46,650 nt of DNA from Proteiniphilum sp. UBA5267 (GTDB taxonomy: Bacteria; Bacteroidota; Bacteroidia; Bacteroidales; Dysgonomonadaceae). The DNA lies in NCBI GenBank assembly GCA_002411515.1, contig DHTF01000107.1, positions 127,510 through 174,159 on the forward strand, written 5' to 3'. This document shows, piece after piece, positions 1-8,098 of this stretch (position 1 is its first letter; each line of letters starts with the position of its first letter). Made by a program: the position numbers and the translations under genes. The notes beneath the pieces are model-generated. The model worked only from the letters and a program-made list of their open reading frames with translations. It was not told the origin of the DNA and made no database searches.

Positions 1-1769
1 GCCATTTCAATATGGTCTATCTCCCACTCCATCCACGCACCCCGATACATCCAGACGCGGCAGTCATTGAACCACTCTTCTTCCTTGAGGGTGTCTAGAG
101 AAGCCAGGATAGCGTCGAGACAAACCTTGTGTGTCCCATGAGGATCTGCCAGGTCGCCGGCGACATATATCTGGTGAGGCTTGATGGTTTCAATAAACTC
201 CTTGACAATGGTGACGTCCTTCTCGGAGATCGGATTTTTCTTCACTTTGCCTGTCTCGTAGAATGGGAGATCCAGAAAATGTACGTTCTCCTCTGAGAGC
301 CCTACATACCTGTCAGCCGAGCGAGCCTCCTCACGGCGTATTCTACCCTTTATGAAGAGAATATCGGGCGTATCGACATCCTCCTTTGTTTTTTCATGCA
401 TGAGATAGTGTCGTATATGCTCGTATTTTTCCAACAGACCCGTATTTTCGGGATTGAACTTCTTGCGCATGCTATTCAGTACGGAGATATAGCGGATCAC
501 CTCCTCATCACCCACGGCAATGTTTCCTGAAGTCTGGTAGGCCACATGTACCTCATGACCCTGGTTCACCAGGCGCTGAAATGTCCCCCCCATGGAAATG
601 ACATCGTCATCAGGATGCGGGCTGAAGATAATCACACGTTTGGGATAGGGCTTTGCCCGTTCCGGGCGATAGGTATCATCGGCATCGGGTTTTCCTCCAG
701 GCCAGCCGGTAATGGTATGCTGCAGGTCGTTGAAAATTTTTATGTTTACATTGTAGGCCGATCCATACAGCGTAATTAGCTCACTCAGTCCGTTATCGTT
801 GTAATCCTTGTTGGTCAACTTCAAAATAGGCTTATCCACCACACCACAGAGCCACACAATGGCGCGCCGGATCAACTTGCTGGTCCACTCACAATTGGTG
901 ACGAGCCAGGGGCGGCTGATGCGCGTAAGTTCAGATGCGGCTGCTAAATCTACATATATTTTGGTTTCGGGATGCGTCTGCAAAATAGAACCAGGAATCA
1001 GGTCTGTGACCGTACCCTCCACGATATCCCGAATGCTTTCCGCTTTTTGTTCACTCCAGGCTACCAGTGCAATCTTTTTGGCGCCCATCATATCAGAAAG
1101 GCCCATGGTGATTGCGCTTACGGGCACCTTGTCGAGAGATCCGAAGTTGCGGGCAATATCTTTGCGCGAGTCACCGTCGAGCATGACCAGCCTTGTTTGT
1201 GAGTGGAGTCCGCTACCGGGCATGTTAAAGCCTACATTCCCTTTGCTACCCAGTCCCAGTAACAAATAATCGAGACCACCCATTTTTTTGAGGTCGCGTT
1301 CAAATGCTTCACAGTTTTCGGCAATCAGATCTTTCTCGATGGTGGCATCGGGCGAAAATATATGGGCAGGGTCTATATCGATTTGATTCAGAAACACCTC
1401 TTTCAGCATTTGCAAGTTGCTGAAAGAGAAATCAACCGCAGGGTAAAACTCGTAGGTATTAAAGATAACCAGATTCTTGAAGCTTACCTGCTCTGTCTTG
1501 TGCAGTCTGACCAACTCTTCGTACACCGGTATCGGAGAAGCACCTCCGCTGATACCCAGTATAAACAGCGCTCCATTTTGTTGTTTTAACAACATCTCTG
1601 CCACAATATCGTGGGCCACCTTTTTTGCTGCTCTTTTGGATTCTTCGTAGATGGCGACGGGCAATTTCTCGAAACGTGAGAGATTGTACTCTTCAAAATC
1701 GTTCTCGGGGAAGTAATACTTCTTGGGAACGCGTTCGAGTGTGATTTGAGAACTCAGATCTAATCTCAT
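1..1769 (-). CDS. nagB: Glucosamine-6-phosphate deaminase fused to a PIG-L-type deacetylase domain (partial, C-terminus cut by window edge)
   Basis: I translated this from the minus strand starting at the ATG at 1769; 589 codons are visible and the stop lies outside the window. The first ~300 residues look like the NagB isomerase/deaminase domain, which converts glucosamine-6-phosphate to fructose-6-phosphate and ammonia in the cytosol. NagB alone is about 260 residues. A second domain starts near residue 380 with the zinc-binding HPDDD motif (about residues 384-388) and reaches a D-P-H-G-T-H-K motif near the edge, typical of PIG-L/LmbE N-acetylglucosamine deacetylases. The two-domain arrangement (about 660 residues) is familiar in Bacteroidota. 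One protein could deacetylate and then deaminate amino sugars, although the role of the second domain is inference. It lies 21 nt downstream of a transporter gene and is probably co-transcribed with it. Confidence 0.9.
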   Translation of the reverse strand, partial: MRLDLSSQITLERVPKKYYFPENDFEEYNLSRFEKLPVAIYEESKRAAKKVAHDIVAEMLLKQQNGALFILGISGGASPIPVYEELVRLHKTEQVSFKNLVIFNTYEFYPAVDFSFSNLQMLKEVFLNQIDIDPAHIFSPDATIEKDLIAENCEAFERDLKKMGGLDYLLLGLGSKGNVGFNMPGSGLHSQTRLVMLDGDSRKDIARNFGSLDKVPVSAITMGLSDMMGAKKIALVAWSEQKAESIRDIVEGTVTDLIPGSILQTHPETKIYVDLAAASELTRISRPWLVTNCEWTSKLIRRAIVWLCGVVDKPILKLTNKDYNDNGLSELITLYGSAYNVNIKIFNDLQHTITGWPGGKPDADDTYRPERAKPYPKRVIIFSPHPDDDVISMGGTFQRLVNQGHEVHVAYQTSGNIAVGDEEVIRYISVLNSMRKKFNPENTGLLEKYEHIRHYLMHEKTKEDVDTPDILFIKGRIRREEARSADRYVGLSEENVHFLDLPFYETGKVKKNPISEKDVTIVKEFIETIKPHQIYVAGDLADPHGTHKVCLDAILASLDTLKEEEWFNDCRVWMYRGAWMEWEIDHIEM

Positions 1770-1790
1770 ATTATATACAATTTACTAGTT

Positions 1791-3173
1791 TTATAATTTA
1801 TTTTTGGCCTCGCGATCCATCCTGTTCGTTACCCTACCGTAAATGAAAAGGGCAACAGCAGATATGGCTCCGATGGCCACAAAGACATACCAGATATGGT
1901 GTGCATTTTGTGTAGCAGCAGCGTATGCAACGCTGTCCATCACACCGGCTTCGTTGGTGAAAAGTCGCGGGTCCGGCAAATACTTATCCAGCAGAAATCC
2001 CGAGAGACCAAAGGCAAACAGGTAGGAAAAGAAGGAATGCAGATGGCTGAAACCCAGGTACAGCCCCTCCTCTCCTTTGGGAGCCTGCAGGGAGAAGTAT
2101 TCCAGGTAACGGGGTGAGATAAAACACTCGGCAATAGCCTGAAAGGCTATACCGACAATCATCATGAATGCGACCGGATGCAAACCCAGAATGTGGGTTT
2201 CCCCAATTTGGGTGCCCAGTGACATGACTAGCGCCGATACAGGGATGATGAACATCCCGACCATCATGGAGGTGATGGCACTGCGTTTCTTCATGAGGGA
2301 AGTCACAAAGTTCACACATAAAAACACCACCAGCGGATTCACATTCGCATACCAGCCGGGGGAAGCGCTCTCCCCGATCAGCCTGATCACAAACTTGGGC
2401 ATGGTGGCATACATCTGGCTTTGAATAACCCAGAAACCGCTCACAATGAGAATGAGCAGCATCAGCCGCACATTGAGCACTACCTTCACCAGTGATCGGC
2501 CTATTTCGGCGAAGCTTTTTCCTTTGCCTTCCGTCTTTACCGACTTATAAAAAAAATAGACTGCTATCAGCGCCAGGAGCGTCATCGCCGCCGAGAAATA
2601 ATTCAGATACACAAGTCCCTGGTCGCCCATGCTTCTACGCAAGGGGTCCACCACCGTTTTGCCGGTGAAGGCACCTATGTTTACCATCATGTAAAAGATG
2701 GAATAACCACGCGCCCGGTTTTCGGGTGTGGTCTCGCGTGCGACAGTACCCGAGATGACCGATTTGATGAAGGCACCGCCTATCACGACCAGTATGAGGG
2801 GAGCCACAATGGACCAGCGGAGGTAACTCTCGTTTAGCCCCGTGTATGTGGTGGTCATGCCATAATCTACCAGTCCTGCGCTTTCAAGCATCGTGGGCAG
2901 AATGCCCAATCCGGCATAGCCGACAGTCAGCAGGGTAAAAGCAATCATGATGGCCGAACGGAAGCCTATTTTATCGGCATAAGCACCTGCAAACAGAGGG
3001 AGCAGGTAAAGAGAAGCCGAAAACAATCCGGCTATTACACCTGCTTCTATATCAGAGAAGCCCCAAACATTCGATAAATAGAGGGTTATGACTATAAAGA
3101 CAGCATAGTATGCCAGCCGTTCCAGAAGTTCAACAAAGTTGGCTACCCAAAAGGGCTTTGAAAACTTTACCAT
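1791..3173 (-). CDS. MFS transporter, POT/PTR-like
   Basis: A 460-residue inner-membrane protein with about 12 hydrophobic segments. The first helix carries E-L-L-E-R-L-A-Y-Y, close to the ExxERFxYY signature of proton-coupled oligopeptide (POT) transporters. A loop with GAYADKIGFR matches the MFS motif A region. I chose the ATG at 3173 (product begins MVKFSKPFW) over an upstream in-frame start at 3239, because the extra 22 residues are Ile/Lys/Asn-rich and would overlap the promoter box at 3209-3216. It is followed after 21 nt by nagB, so the substrate may be an amino sugar, muropeptide or peptide. That is inferred from context only. A sugar-specific MFS family is the main alternative. Confidence 0.8.
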   Translation of the reverse strand: MVKFSKPFWVANFVELLERLAYYAVFIVITLYLSNVWGFSDIEAGVIAGLFSASLYLLPLFAGAYADKIGFRSAIMIAFTLLTVGYAGLGILPTMLESAGLVDYGMTTTYTGLNESYLRWSIVAPLILVVIGGAFIKSVISGTVARETTPENRARGYSIFYMMVNIGAFTGKTVVDPLRRSMGDQGLVYLNYFSAAMTLLALIAVYFFYKSVKTEGKGKSFAEIGRSLVKVVLNVRLMLLILIVSGFWVIQSQMYATMPKFVIRLIGESASPGWYANVNPLVVFLCVNFVTSLMKKRSAITSMMVGMFIIPVSALVMSLGTQIGETHILGLHPVAFMMIVGIAFQAIAECFISPRYLEYFSLQAPKGEEGLYLGFSHLHSFFSYLFAFGLSGFLLDKYLPDPRLFTNEAGVMDSVAYAAATQNAHHIWYVFVAIGAISAVALFIYGRVTNRMDREAKNKL

Positions 3174-3208
3174 CACTGTGTATTTAATGTTAATTTTAAT
3201 ATTGAGGA

Positions 3209-3216
3209 CAAAGATA
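3209..3216 (-). promoter_or_regulatory. Candidate -7 box for the transporter-nagB pair
   Basis: Read on the minus strand this is TATCTTTG, matching the Bacteroidota -7 consensus TAnnTTTG. It ends 35 nt before the ATG at 3173, giving a leader of roughly 30 nt. No convincing TTG/TTTG was seen 19-21 nt further upstream, so only half the promoter is supported. It lies in the gap after the mutS2 stop. Confidence 0.45.
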
Positions 3217-3248
3217 AAAAAAAATTTGATTATTCCCATGAAGAGAAC

Positions 3249-5681
3249 CTATTCCAAATCTATTACGGTAATTCCCGCGCCACCGAATTGTACATGCTCA
3301 TCTGCAAAGTGAGCAACGCCGTTCACTGTGCCCAGATACTCCCTGATAATCTGGCGTAAAGCACCGGTACCCGTACCATGCAAGATGCGCACCCTGGACA
3401 CACCCAGCTGAATGGCATCGTCGATAAAATAGATGACAGCCTGCAAAGCCTCGTCGCCCCGCATGCCTCGCACATCGATATCCTGCCTGAAATTCAGTTT
3501 CCGCTCATGCAGCAGGTCGCGGGTATTGGAAGCTTTTTTCTCTTTTTTTAGCTGGTTGTTGCTCACCCGTTCCAGATTATCGAGACTCACCGAGGTTTTG
3601 ATCATCCCAAAAGCTACCGTGGCTTTCTTACCGGTAACGTCCATCACCTCTCCCACCGAAGTCTGTCCCTTGATACGTACGGCATCCCCCACTGCGGGTT
3701 GTTCGCTGGCTACCTTGGATTCCGGTGCCTGCGTCTTTTTCTTTTTATGGGCTTTCTTATGGGCAATCTGCTCCTGCCCGTCGACGTCGGAAGCCGACAC
3801 CTGTTCTTTGAACCGGCTCAGTGATTCCCTGATTTGTTTGGTCTTATCCTTATCGGCTTTAGCCTCTCTGATTTCGCGAATGGTATTTTCAATGCGTGCA
3901 TTGCTTTCGGCCAGCATCTGCTCTGCCTGTTGCCGAGCTTGGGTAAGGATATCCTTTTTCTGTTTGTTGATCTCCTCGAGTCCCGATTCATATTTCGTGG
4001 AGACCTCCTCAAGGCGGTTGCGTTCGCGTCGTATCTCGTCACGCTTGCGTTCCCAGTAGCGGCGGTCTCGTGCAATATCCTGCAGGTATTTGTCCATGTT
4101 GATGTAATCGCTCCCCACGATCTCCGTAGCATGTGCGATCACCTCCTCCGGGAGACCTATCTTGCGGGCTATCTCCACAGCGAAGGAGCTTCCCGGGTTT
4201 CCGATGGAGAGACGGAAAAGCGGCTGCATCTCATGCCGGTCATACAGCATGGCGCCATTCACCACACCCTCATGTTCGTTGGCAAAATGTTTCAGGTTCT
4301 GGTAATGGGTGGTGATCACGCCAAACGATTGTTGCCTGTTAAACCGGTCCAGCAGAGCCTCTGCAATGGCAGCACCTATCTGCGGTTCGGTGCCGCTTCC
4401 AAACTCATCGATCAGCAGCAACGATTTCGCATGGCACTTTCTTTCGAAAAACTTCATGTTCATCAGGTGCGAGCTGTAGGTGGAAAGATCGTTTTCGATG
4501 GATTGCTCATCACCGATATCGATAAAGATATCGGAAAAGATTCCCACCTTGGAGTTCTCCTTCAATGGAATCAACAATCCGCACTGCACCATGTACTGGA
4601 GAAGGCCGACTGTTTTCAGGCAGACCGACTTTCCACCGGCATTGGGACCAGAAATCACCAGTATTCTGTTCTGCTCCTCCAGTGTGATGTCGAGCGGTAC
4701 AATTTTTCTGTTCTGCTTCTTTAGGGAGAGGTAGAGCAGCGGGTGCACCGCCTCCACCCAGTCGATCAGCTGTGCATCCTGTAGCGATGGCCTGATGCCC
4801 TCTATCTGCTGTGCGAAGGCAGCCTTGGCCTGAATGAAATCGATCCACGCCAGAAACTCGTACGACTCAAGCAGATCGGGCAGAAAAGGACGAAGGTAGT
4901 CGGTAAAATCTATCAGGATGCGGATGATCTCGCGCCTTTCATCACTTTCCAGTTCACGGATGCGGTTGTTAGCCTCCACCACTTCCGAAGGCTCGATAAA
5001 GACAGTTTTTCCCGATGCTGATTCGTCGTGCACGATTCCTTTGATCTTGCGTTTGAAGGAGGGATTCACCGGAATTACCAGACGCCCGTCGCGCATGCTA
5101 GGCGCTACATCCTTGTCCACATAACCTTCTGCCTGTGCCTTTCGCAGGATGGACTGGAGGCTCTTCGAAATACCATTTGCCGTGGAGCTGAGTTCGCGCC
5201 GTATTTCCGACAGGCGGGCGGAAGCATTGTCCTTCATCTGGCCGAAACCATCCAGCATGCTGTCTATCTTGCGGGTGATCTCGGGAAAGGTGACCACATT
5301 GCCGGTGAGCGCCAGCAGGTGTGGATAACGCGGCGTTTTCTCCTCGTCGCGACGCAGAAACGCCACGATGCCGTTGATGGTCTGCAGGGAACGGCGCAGC
5401 TCAAATAACGCGCTCAGGTCGATCCATGATCCCTCAATGCGCACACGCCGCAGCACAGGCCGCAGATCGTAAAAATGATCCACCGGAAAAGCATCCTCTT
5501 CCTCCCTGATACGGACAAATTCCTCGGTTTGGAACAGCAGCGTACGGATCTCGTCGAAAGAATCAGAAAACTGCATCTCCTCCACCTTCTCTCTTCCAAG
5601 TGTGCTCAGACACCGGTCGGAGATCAGTTGCCGTACTTTGTTGAATTCTATTTTTTGTTCGAAATTATCGGGATAGATCAC
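3249..5681 (-). CDS. mutS2: Endonuclease MutS2 / ribosome-rescue ATPase
   Basis: 810 residues, the usual length for MutS2. In order: an N-terminal helical core (1-~320), the MutS ATPase domain with Walker A GPNAGGKS at about 345-352 and a Walker B region LLLIDEFGSGTEP, a long charged coiled coil (~515-640), a KOW-like segment, and a C-terminal Smr domain (from ~730) with D-V-R-G-M-R and HGTGTGALR. MutS2 has no mismatch-recognition domain. In studied bacteria it limits homologous recombination or rescues collided ribosomes through its Smr nuclease. The start MIYPDNFEQKIEF is the conserved N-terminus and has a -7 box upstream. It is transcribed divergently from the tRNA gene. Confidence 0.97.
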   Translation of the reverse strand: MIYPDNFEQKIEFNKVRQLISDRCLSTLGREKVEEMQFSDSFDEIRTLLFQTEEFVRIREEEDAFPVDHFYDLRPVLRRVRIEGSWIDLSALFELRRSLQTINGIVAFLRRDEEKTPRYPHLLALTGNVVTFPEITRKIDSMLDGFGQMKDNASARLSEIRRELSSTANGISKSLQSILRKAQAEGYVDKDVAPSMRDGRLVIPVNPSFKRKIKGIVHDESASGKTVFIEPSEVVEANNRIRELESDERREIIRILIDFTDYLRPFLPDLLESYEFLAWIDFIQAKAAFAQQIEGIRPSLQDAQLIDWVEAVHPLLYLSLKKQNRKIVPLDITLEEQNRILVISGPNAGGKSVCLKTVGLLQYMVQCGLLIPLKENSKVGIFSDIFIDIGDEQSIENDLSTYSSHLMNMKFFERKCHAKSLLLIDEFGSGTEPQIGAAIAEALLDRFNRQQSFGVITTHYQNLKHFANEHEGVVNGAMLYDRHEMQPLFRLSIGNPGSSFAVEIARKIGLPEEVIAHATEIVGSDYINMDKYLQDIARDRRYWERKRDEIRRERNRLEEVSTKYESGLEEINKQKKDILTQARQQAEQMLAESNARIENTIREIREAKADKDKTKQIRESLSRFKEQVSASDVDGQEQIAHKKAHKKKKTQAPESKVASEQPAVGDAVRIKGQTSVGEVMDVTGKKATVAFGMIKTSVSLDNLERVSNNQLKKEKKASNTRDLLHERKLNFRQDIDVRGMRGDEALQAVIYFIDDAIQLGVSRVRILHGTGTGALRQIIREYLGTVNGVAHFADEHVQFGGAGITVIDLE

Positions 5682-5724
5682 GTCGTTAAGTTTGTAAGTT
5701 GCGTTGAGCGCTTGAATTATCGTG

Positions 5725-5732
5725 CAAAATTA
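5725..5732 (-). promoter_or_regulatory. Candidate -7 box for mutS2
   Basis: TAATTTTG on the minus strand matches TAnnTTTG. It lies 43 nt upstream of the mutS2 ATG at 5681. No -33 element at proper spacing was found. Confidence 0.4.
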
Positions 5733-5852
5733 CAATTTTATGGCGACTATTTCTACTTCGTTAAAGAGATTCCCTGTTTTCTTTCAAAAAATTCAGGTTT
5801 TTCCTTGTGTGAATTTTCTTTCCCTTTTTTGCCGATGTTTTTGGTTTTCTTG

Positions 5853-5883
5853 TTGCAGAATTCAAAAAGATGTACTACTTTTG
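5853..5883 (+). promoter_or_regulatory. Promoter of the tRNA-Met transcript
   Basis: A -33 TTG at 5853-5855 and a -7 box TACTTTTG at 5876-5883 are separated by 20 nt, a good fit to the Bacteroidota sigma-ABfr consensus (TTTG-N19-21-TAnnTTTG). Transcription would start near 5890. It would run through the partial tRNA copy (5921-5954), then the intact tRNA, and stop at the hairpin at 6071-6109. The rest of the ~300-nt gap between mutS2 and the tRNA shows no credible gene. Confidence 0.6.
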
Positions 5884-5920
5884 CCCCTCGAATTTGGAAA
5901 TATACTTCCATTTTTATTTG

Positions 5921-5954
5921 TTGGTGAGAACAGATGATTCATAATCATGCGGTC
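5921..5954 (+). pseudogene. Degenerate partial copy of the adjacent tRNA-Met (D-loop to variable loop)
   Basis: These 34 bases align to 6002-6035 of the intact tRNA at a constant offset of 81 nt, with 29 identities. The anticodon arm ATGATTCATAATCATG is identical in both. Similarity fades on both sides, so acceptor and T-arm sequences are missing and this copy cannot fold as a tRNA. It lies inside the predicted tRNA transcript, between promoter and tRNA. It could be a decayed duplicate or a recombination/integration scar. Confidence 0.6.
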
Positions 5955-5986
5955 AACAATACCAACTAACACATGCAAGATTTAAT

Positions 5987-6060
5987 GGCGAGATAGCTCA
6001 GTTGGTTAGAGCGCATGATTCATAATCATGAGGTCCCGGGATCATCCCCCGGTCTCGCTA
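5987..6060 (+). tRNA. tRNA-Met(CAT)
   Basis: A full cloverleaf can be drawn. The acceptor stem is GGCGAGA/TCTCGCT (with a G-U pair at 1-72) and the discriminator is A. The D-arm is GCTC/GAGC, the anticodon stem CATGA/TCATG with loop TTCATAA (anticodon CAT), and the T-stem CCGGG/CCCGG. CCA is not encoded. The G1-U72 wobble and sequence fit elongator methionine better than initiator, but a lysidine-modified tRNA-Ile2 also has a CAT anticodon and cannot be excluded. The T-loop reads ATCATCC rather than the usual TTCRANN (see findings). Confidence 0.92.
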
Positions 6061-6070
6061 CAGACTGAAT

Positions 6071-6109
6071 AAAAAACAGTTACAGAGAAACATCTGTAAC
6101 TGTTTTTTT
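6071..6109 (+). terminator. Rho-independent terminator after tRNA-Met
   Basis: An 11-bp perfect stem, ACAGTTACAGA (6076-6086) with TCTGTAACTGT (6093-6103), and a 6-nt loop. It is followed by a T-run (6104-6109) and preceded by an A-run, so it could work in both directions. Confidence 0.85.
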
Positions 6110-6189
6110 CTTTTGGGTCATACATTAATCTTCAAACCCCATTTTTTCCCTTTTTTTTGAATGTTTCGACCTAGTATTTTTCTTGGAAA

Positions 6190-6207
6190 TTGTTTCGTTT
6201 GAAACAA
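6190..6207 (-). terminator. Weak hairpin downstream of the toxin-antitoxin-SLOG operon
   Basis: TTGTTTC/GAAACAA arms with a 4-nt loop lie about 50 nt past the SLOG gene stop. On the minus strand the hairpin is followed by a short T-rich stretch. The stem is AT-rich, so its role as terminator is uncertain. The rest of 6111-6259 holds nothing recognisable. Confidence 0.3.
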
Positions 6208-6259
6208 AATTCTTGAATGAGAATTAAGCATGTTAATAGGCACCATGATTATTCCTGTT

Positions 6260-6730
6260 TCAACTGATTATCTCTACTGATTTACCTTTTGCTTTGGCCT
6301 CGAGATATAAGTGATATAGACTACCTTTTTCATCTAAAGATCCGAAGACAACTTTATCTGCTATCTCAACGATAAAATTGTTTCGCGTAAAACAACTTTG
6401 TCGGGATTGACGCATTATGGTCTGCGAAACAGGTGAAATAAGTAGAAGTCGATTCTCTTTTAAAGGACTTTGTAAAAGATCGGGGATTTGTTTGTAAAGT
6501 GCCCTTCCTATTACCAATATGAAGGGTTGCTTTCCTTTAAGTAAAAAATTTAAAACGTCTTTCTCTAATGGAGAATGGAAACCGCTGATCACGCAAGTAC
6601 CTTTATCCCGTTCCCGTGTAGCCCAGTCATAACATTCCAGTATGGCTGCCGGAGAAATTTCTCTGCTGCTCAAAAAAGCTGTTTTTGGCAATTTCAGCAA
6701 ATCTTTATTTCCAAGAAAGGGAAAATCCAT
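6260..6730 (-). CDS. Small DprA-like SLOG-domain protein
   Basis: 156 residues. The central segment has a Rossmann-like pattern: beta strand C-V-I-S-G-F at ~47-52, the motif ISGFHSPLEKDVL, then a second strand P-F-I-L-V-I-G-R-A-L. This resembles the GxV(V/I)SGxAxGID...G motif of DprA/Smf in the SLOG superfamily, which binds nucleotides or DNA. Full DprA is about 300-370 residues with extra SAM or winged-helix domains; none is present here. The gene starts 6 nt after the antitoxin stop and is the last of three tightly packed genes. It may be a sensor or effector linked to the toxin-antitoxin pair. That is inference from position. The fold call is moderately secure and the function is unknown. 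Confidence 0.65.
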   Translation of the reverse strand: MDFPFLGNKDLLKLPKTAFLSSREISPAAILECYDWATRERDKGTCVISGFHSPLEKDVLNFLLKGKQPFILVIGRALYKQIPDLLQSPLKENRLLLISPVSQTIMRQSRQSCFTRNNFIVEIADKVVFGSLDEKGSLYHLYLEAKAKGKSVEIIS

Positions 6731-6736
6731 TGAATA

Positions 6737-7729
6737 CTAATTCTTTAACTCAAATGCATACAAATAATCAATCGGACGATGCGGATTGTCGGAATTCTGC
6801 TGCCAACCAATCTCCTCGTGGCTTAAATCAATCATTTCCTGGGTAGAGAAATCTTTGAATTTGTCATTAATACTTTGCAGTATTTCCAGTTCAGCCTCTT
6901 CAAATAATTTATCATTGAACTCTCTTACAGGAAAATACTTTTGCCCCTCTCCCCCATTAGAAAATGCTTTGTTGTACACTTTTAACTGTTCAGTTTTTGC
7001 CAGATGTTCAAAAATACTATTAAAATTATCCGGGACGGGACCCATATCAATCGCATAATACTCCGATCCGCTCATAGAAATACCATATTCTTTGAAAAAG
7101 GTAAAGTCCGCATAAAACAACAACTTGTTCAACTTCGTTTTCCATGGTTGCTGATTGATGCAGAAATAGATAATCATTTCAACAAATTTTTCAAAATTCG
7201 GCTTCCCAAATCCGGTGAACCTACCTCGCCGTTTACCCTCAAAAAGATAATTTCTGACTACTATTTCTTCCATATCAACCTTATCGATCAATTTTTCCGC
7301 ATTGTGTCTTACTTTTTCCAGTGCACTACCTTCCAATGCGGAAGAAAGATCAATCATATCGAGAAATTTACTCGGGTCGGCAGCCATTTGAATCAATCGG
7401 GCATTGGCTTGAGTAGGCACCTCTCCCGCTTCATATTGCCGGTATGTGTTGTCCCCGAATCCCAAAACATGTGACATTTTTATTGCCGATAAATCATATT
7501 TTCCCCGGATGGATTTTATCTCATCGGGATAGGGTATATGATATTTTTCCCTATACTGATTGATGACCTGGTTGTAATTCAATTGTGCAAAATGTTCATC
7601 TTCGAACTCTTCCCCCGTATCTTCACACTTCCACGTATGAAAACACACCTTGAACGTTTCTTTCCGGAATGTCATATCACGCCATTCCTTACGAACAATC
7701 ATTTCTTTCTCTGTAAACGGACTTAACAT
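6737..7729 (-). CDS. Antitoxin: MqsA-type HTH fused to a Panacea (SocA/DUF4065) domain
   Basis: 330 residues. Residues ~20-65 resemble the YgiT/MqsA zinc-finger region but keep only C29 and C35, so the zinc site seems lost. Residues ~66-120 form an MqsA-like HTH (IKSIRGKYDLSAIKMSHVLG, then NTYRQYEAGEVPT). Residues ~180-315 match the Panacea/SocA domain, with KLNKLLFYADF, Y-x-A-I-D-M-G-P-V-P and a C-terminal SHEE..W motif. Panacea domains neutralise many unrelated toxins. This protein probably binds the MqsR-like toxin encoded 2 nt upstream and represses the shared promoter. The gene order is toxin, antitoxin, SLOG. Start 7729 follows directly on the toxin stop; in-frame ATGs at 7702 and 7675 are possible. 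Confidence 0.8.
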   Translation of the reverse strand: MLSPFTEKEMIVRKEWRDMTFRKETFKVCFHTWKCEDTGEEFEDEHFAQLNYNQVINQYREKYHIPYPDEIKSIRGKYDLSAIKMSHVLGFGDNTYRQYEAGEVPTQANARLIQMAADPSKFLDMIDLSSALEGSALEKVRHNAEKLIDKVDMEEIVVRNYLFEGKRRGRFTGFGKPNFEKFVEMIIYFCINQQPWKTKLNKLLFYADFTFFKEYGISMSGSEYYAIDMGPVPDNFNSIFEHLAKTEQLKVYNKAFSNGGEGQKYFPVREFNDKLFEEAELEILQSINDKFKDFSTQEMIDLSHEEIGWQQNSDNPHRPIDYLYAFELKN

Positions 7730-7731
7730 TG

Positions 7732-8088
7732 TTATTCAACTTTAATCTTAAAAGGATAAATGATGGGAAACTCCGCTTGATGAAATGAGATACATATTAT
7801 GTTTCTTTTGGTGACAGAGATTTTTATATACACTTCAATACCTTTTACAATTTTACCGAAAGCCACCATTTCGTATTGCTCCTGATAGACTCCTTCTTCT
7901 ATCCTGTAGAAATCTTCAGCCTTCAATTGCAAAATTACTTCCTTCCGCTTATCAGGAGGGATGTCCAAATCGAGTAATGCCTGTGCATTCTTTTCCCGCT
8001 TGTTCAGGAACATAAAGGTTATCACACCACAAGCTTCTTTGGCCCTGATCTCTTCCAAGAACTTCTCAACGTCTTGTTTGGTTGTCAT
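7732..8088 (-). CDS. MqsR-like toxin (putative mRNA interferase)
   Basis: 118 residues. The pattern L-D-L-D-I-P...V-I-L-Q-L-K-A-E-D-F-Y-R (~50-73) followed by V-Y-I-K-I-S-V-T...I-I-C-I-S-F (~91-107) parallels E. coli MqsR (GLDFDG...IIGLSESDFYK, then VYLKITV...LIVSF). MqsR is a RelE-fold ribonuclease that cuts mRNA at GCU. The neighbouring gene with an MqsA-type HTH supports the call. Similarity is distant and catalytic residues are not proven. It is the first gene of the operon, with the promoter at 8099-8129 almost touching its start codon. Another RelE-fold toxin family would be the alternative. Confidence 0.65.
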   Translation of the reverse strand: MTTKQDVEKFLEEIRAKEACGVITFMFLNKREKNAQALLDLDIPPDKRKEVILQLKAEDFYRIEEGVYQEQYEMVAFGKIVKGIEVYIKISVTKRNIICISFHQAEFPIIYPFKIKVE

Positions 8089-8098
8089 TATGATAACG

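Noticed and set aside
4133..4724. Long antisense frames opposite mutS2, the RND pump and other genes
   Set aside because: They shadow strongly supported genes and show no protein features of their own.
5921..5954. A second intact tRNA gene
   Set aside because: Acceptor and T-arm counterparts are missing, so only a fragment can be supported.
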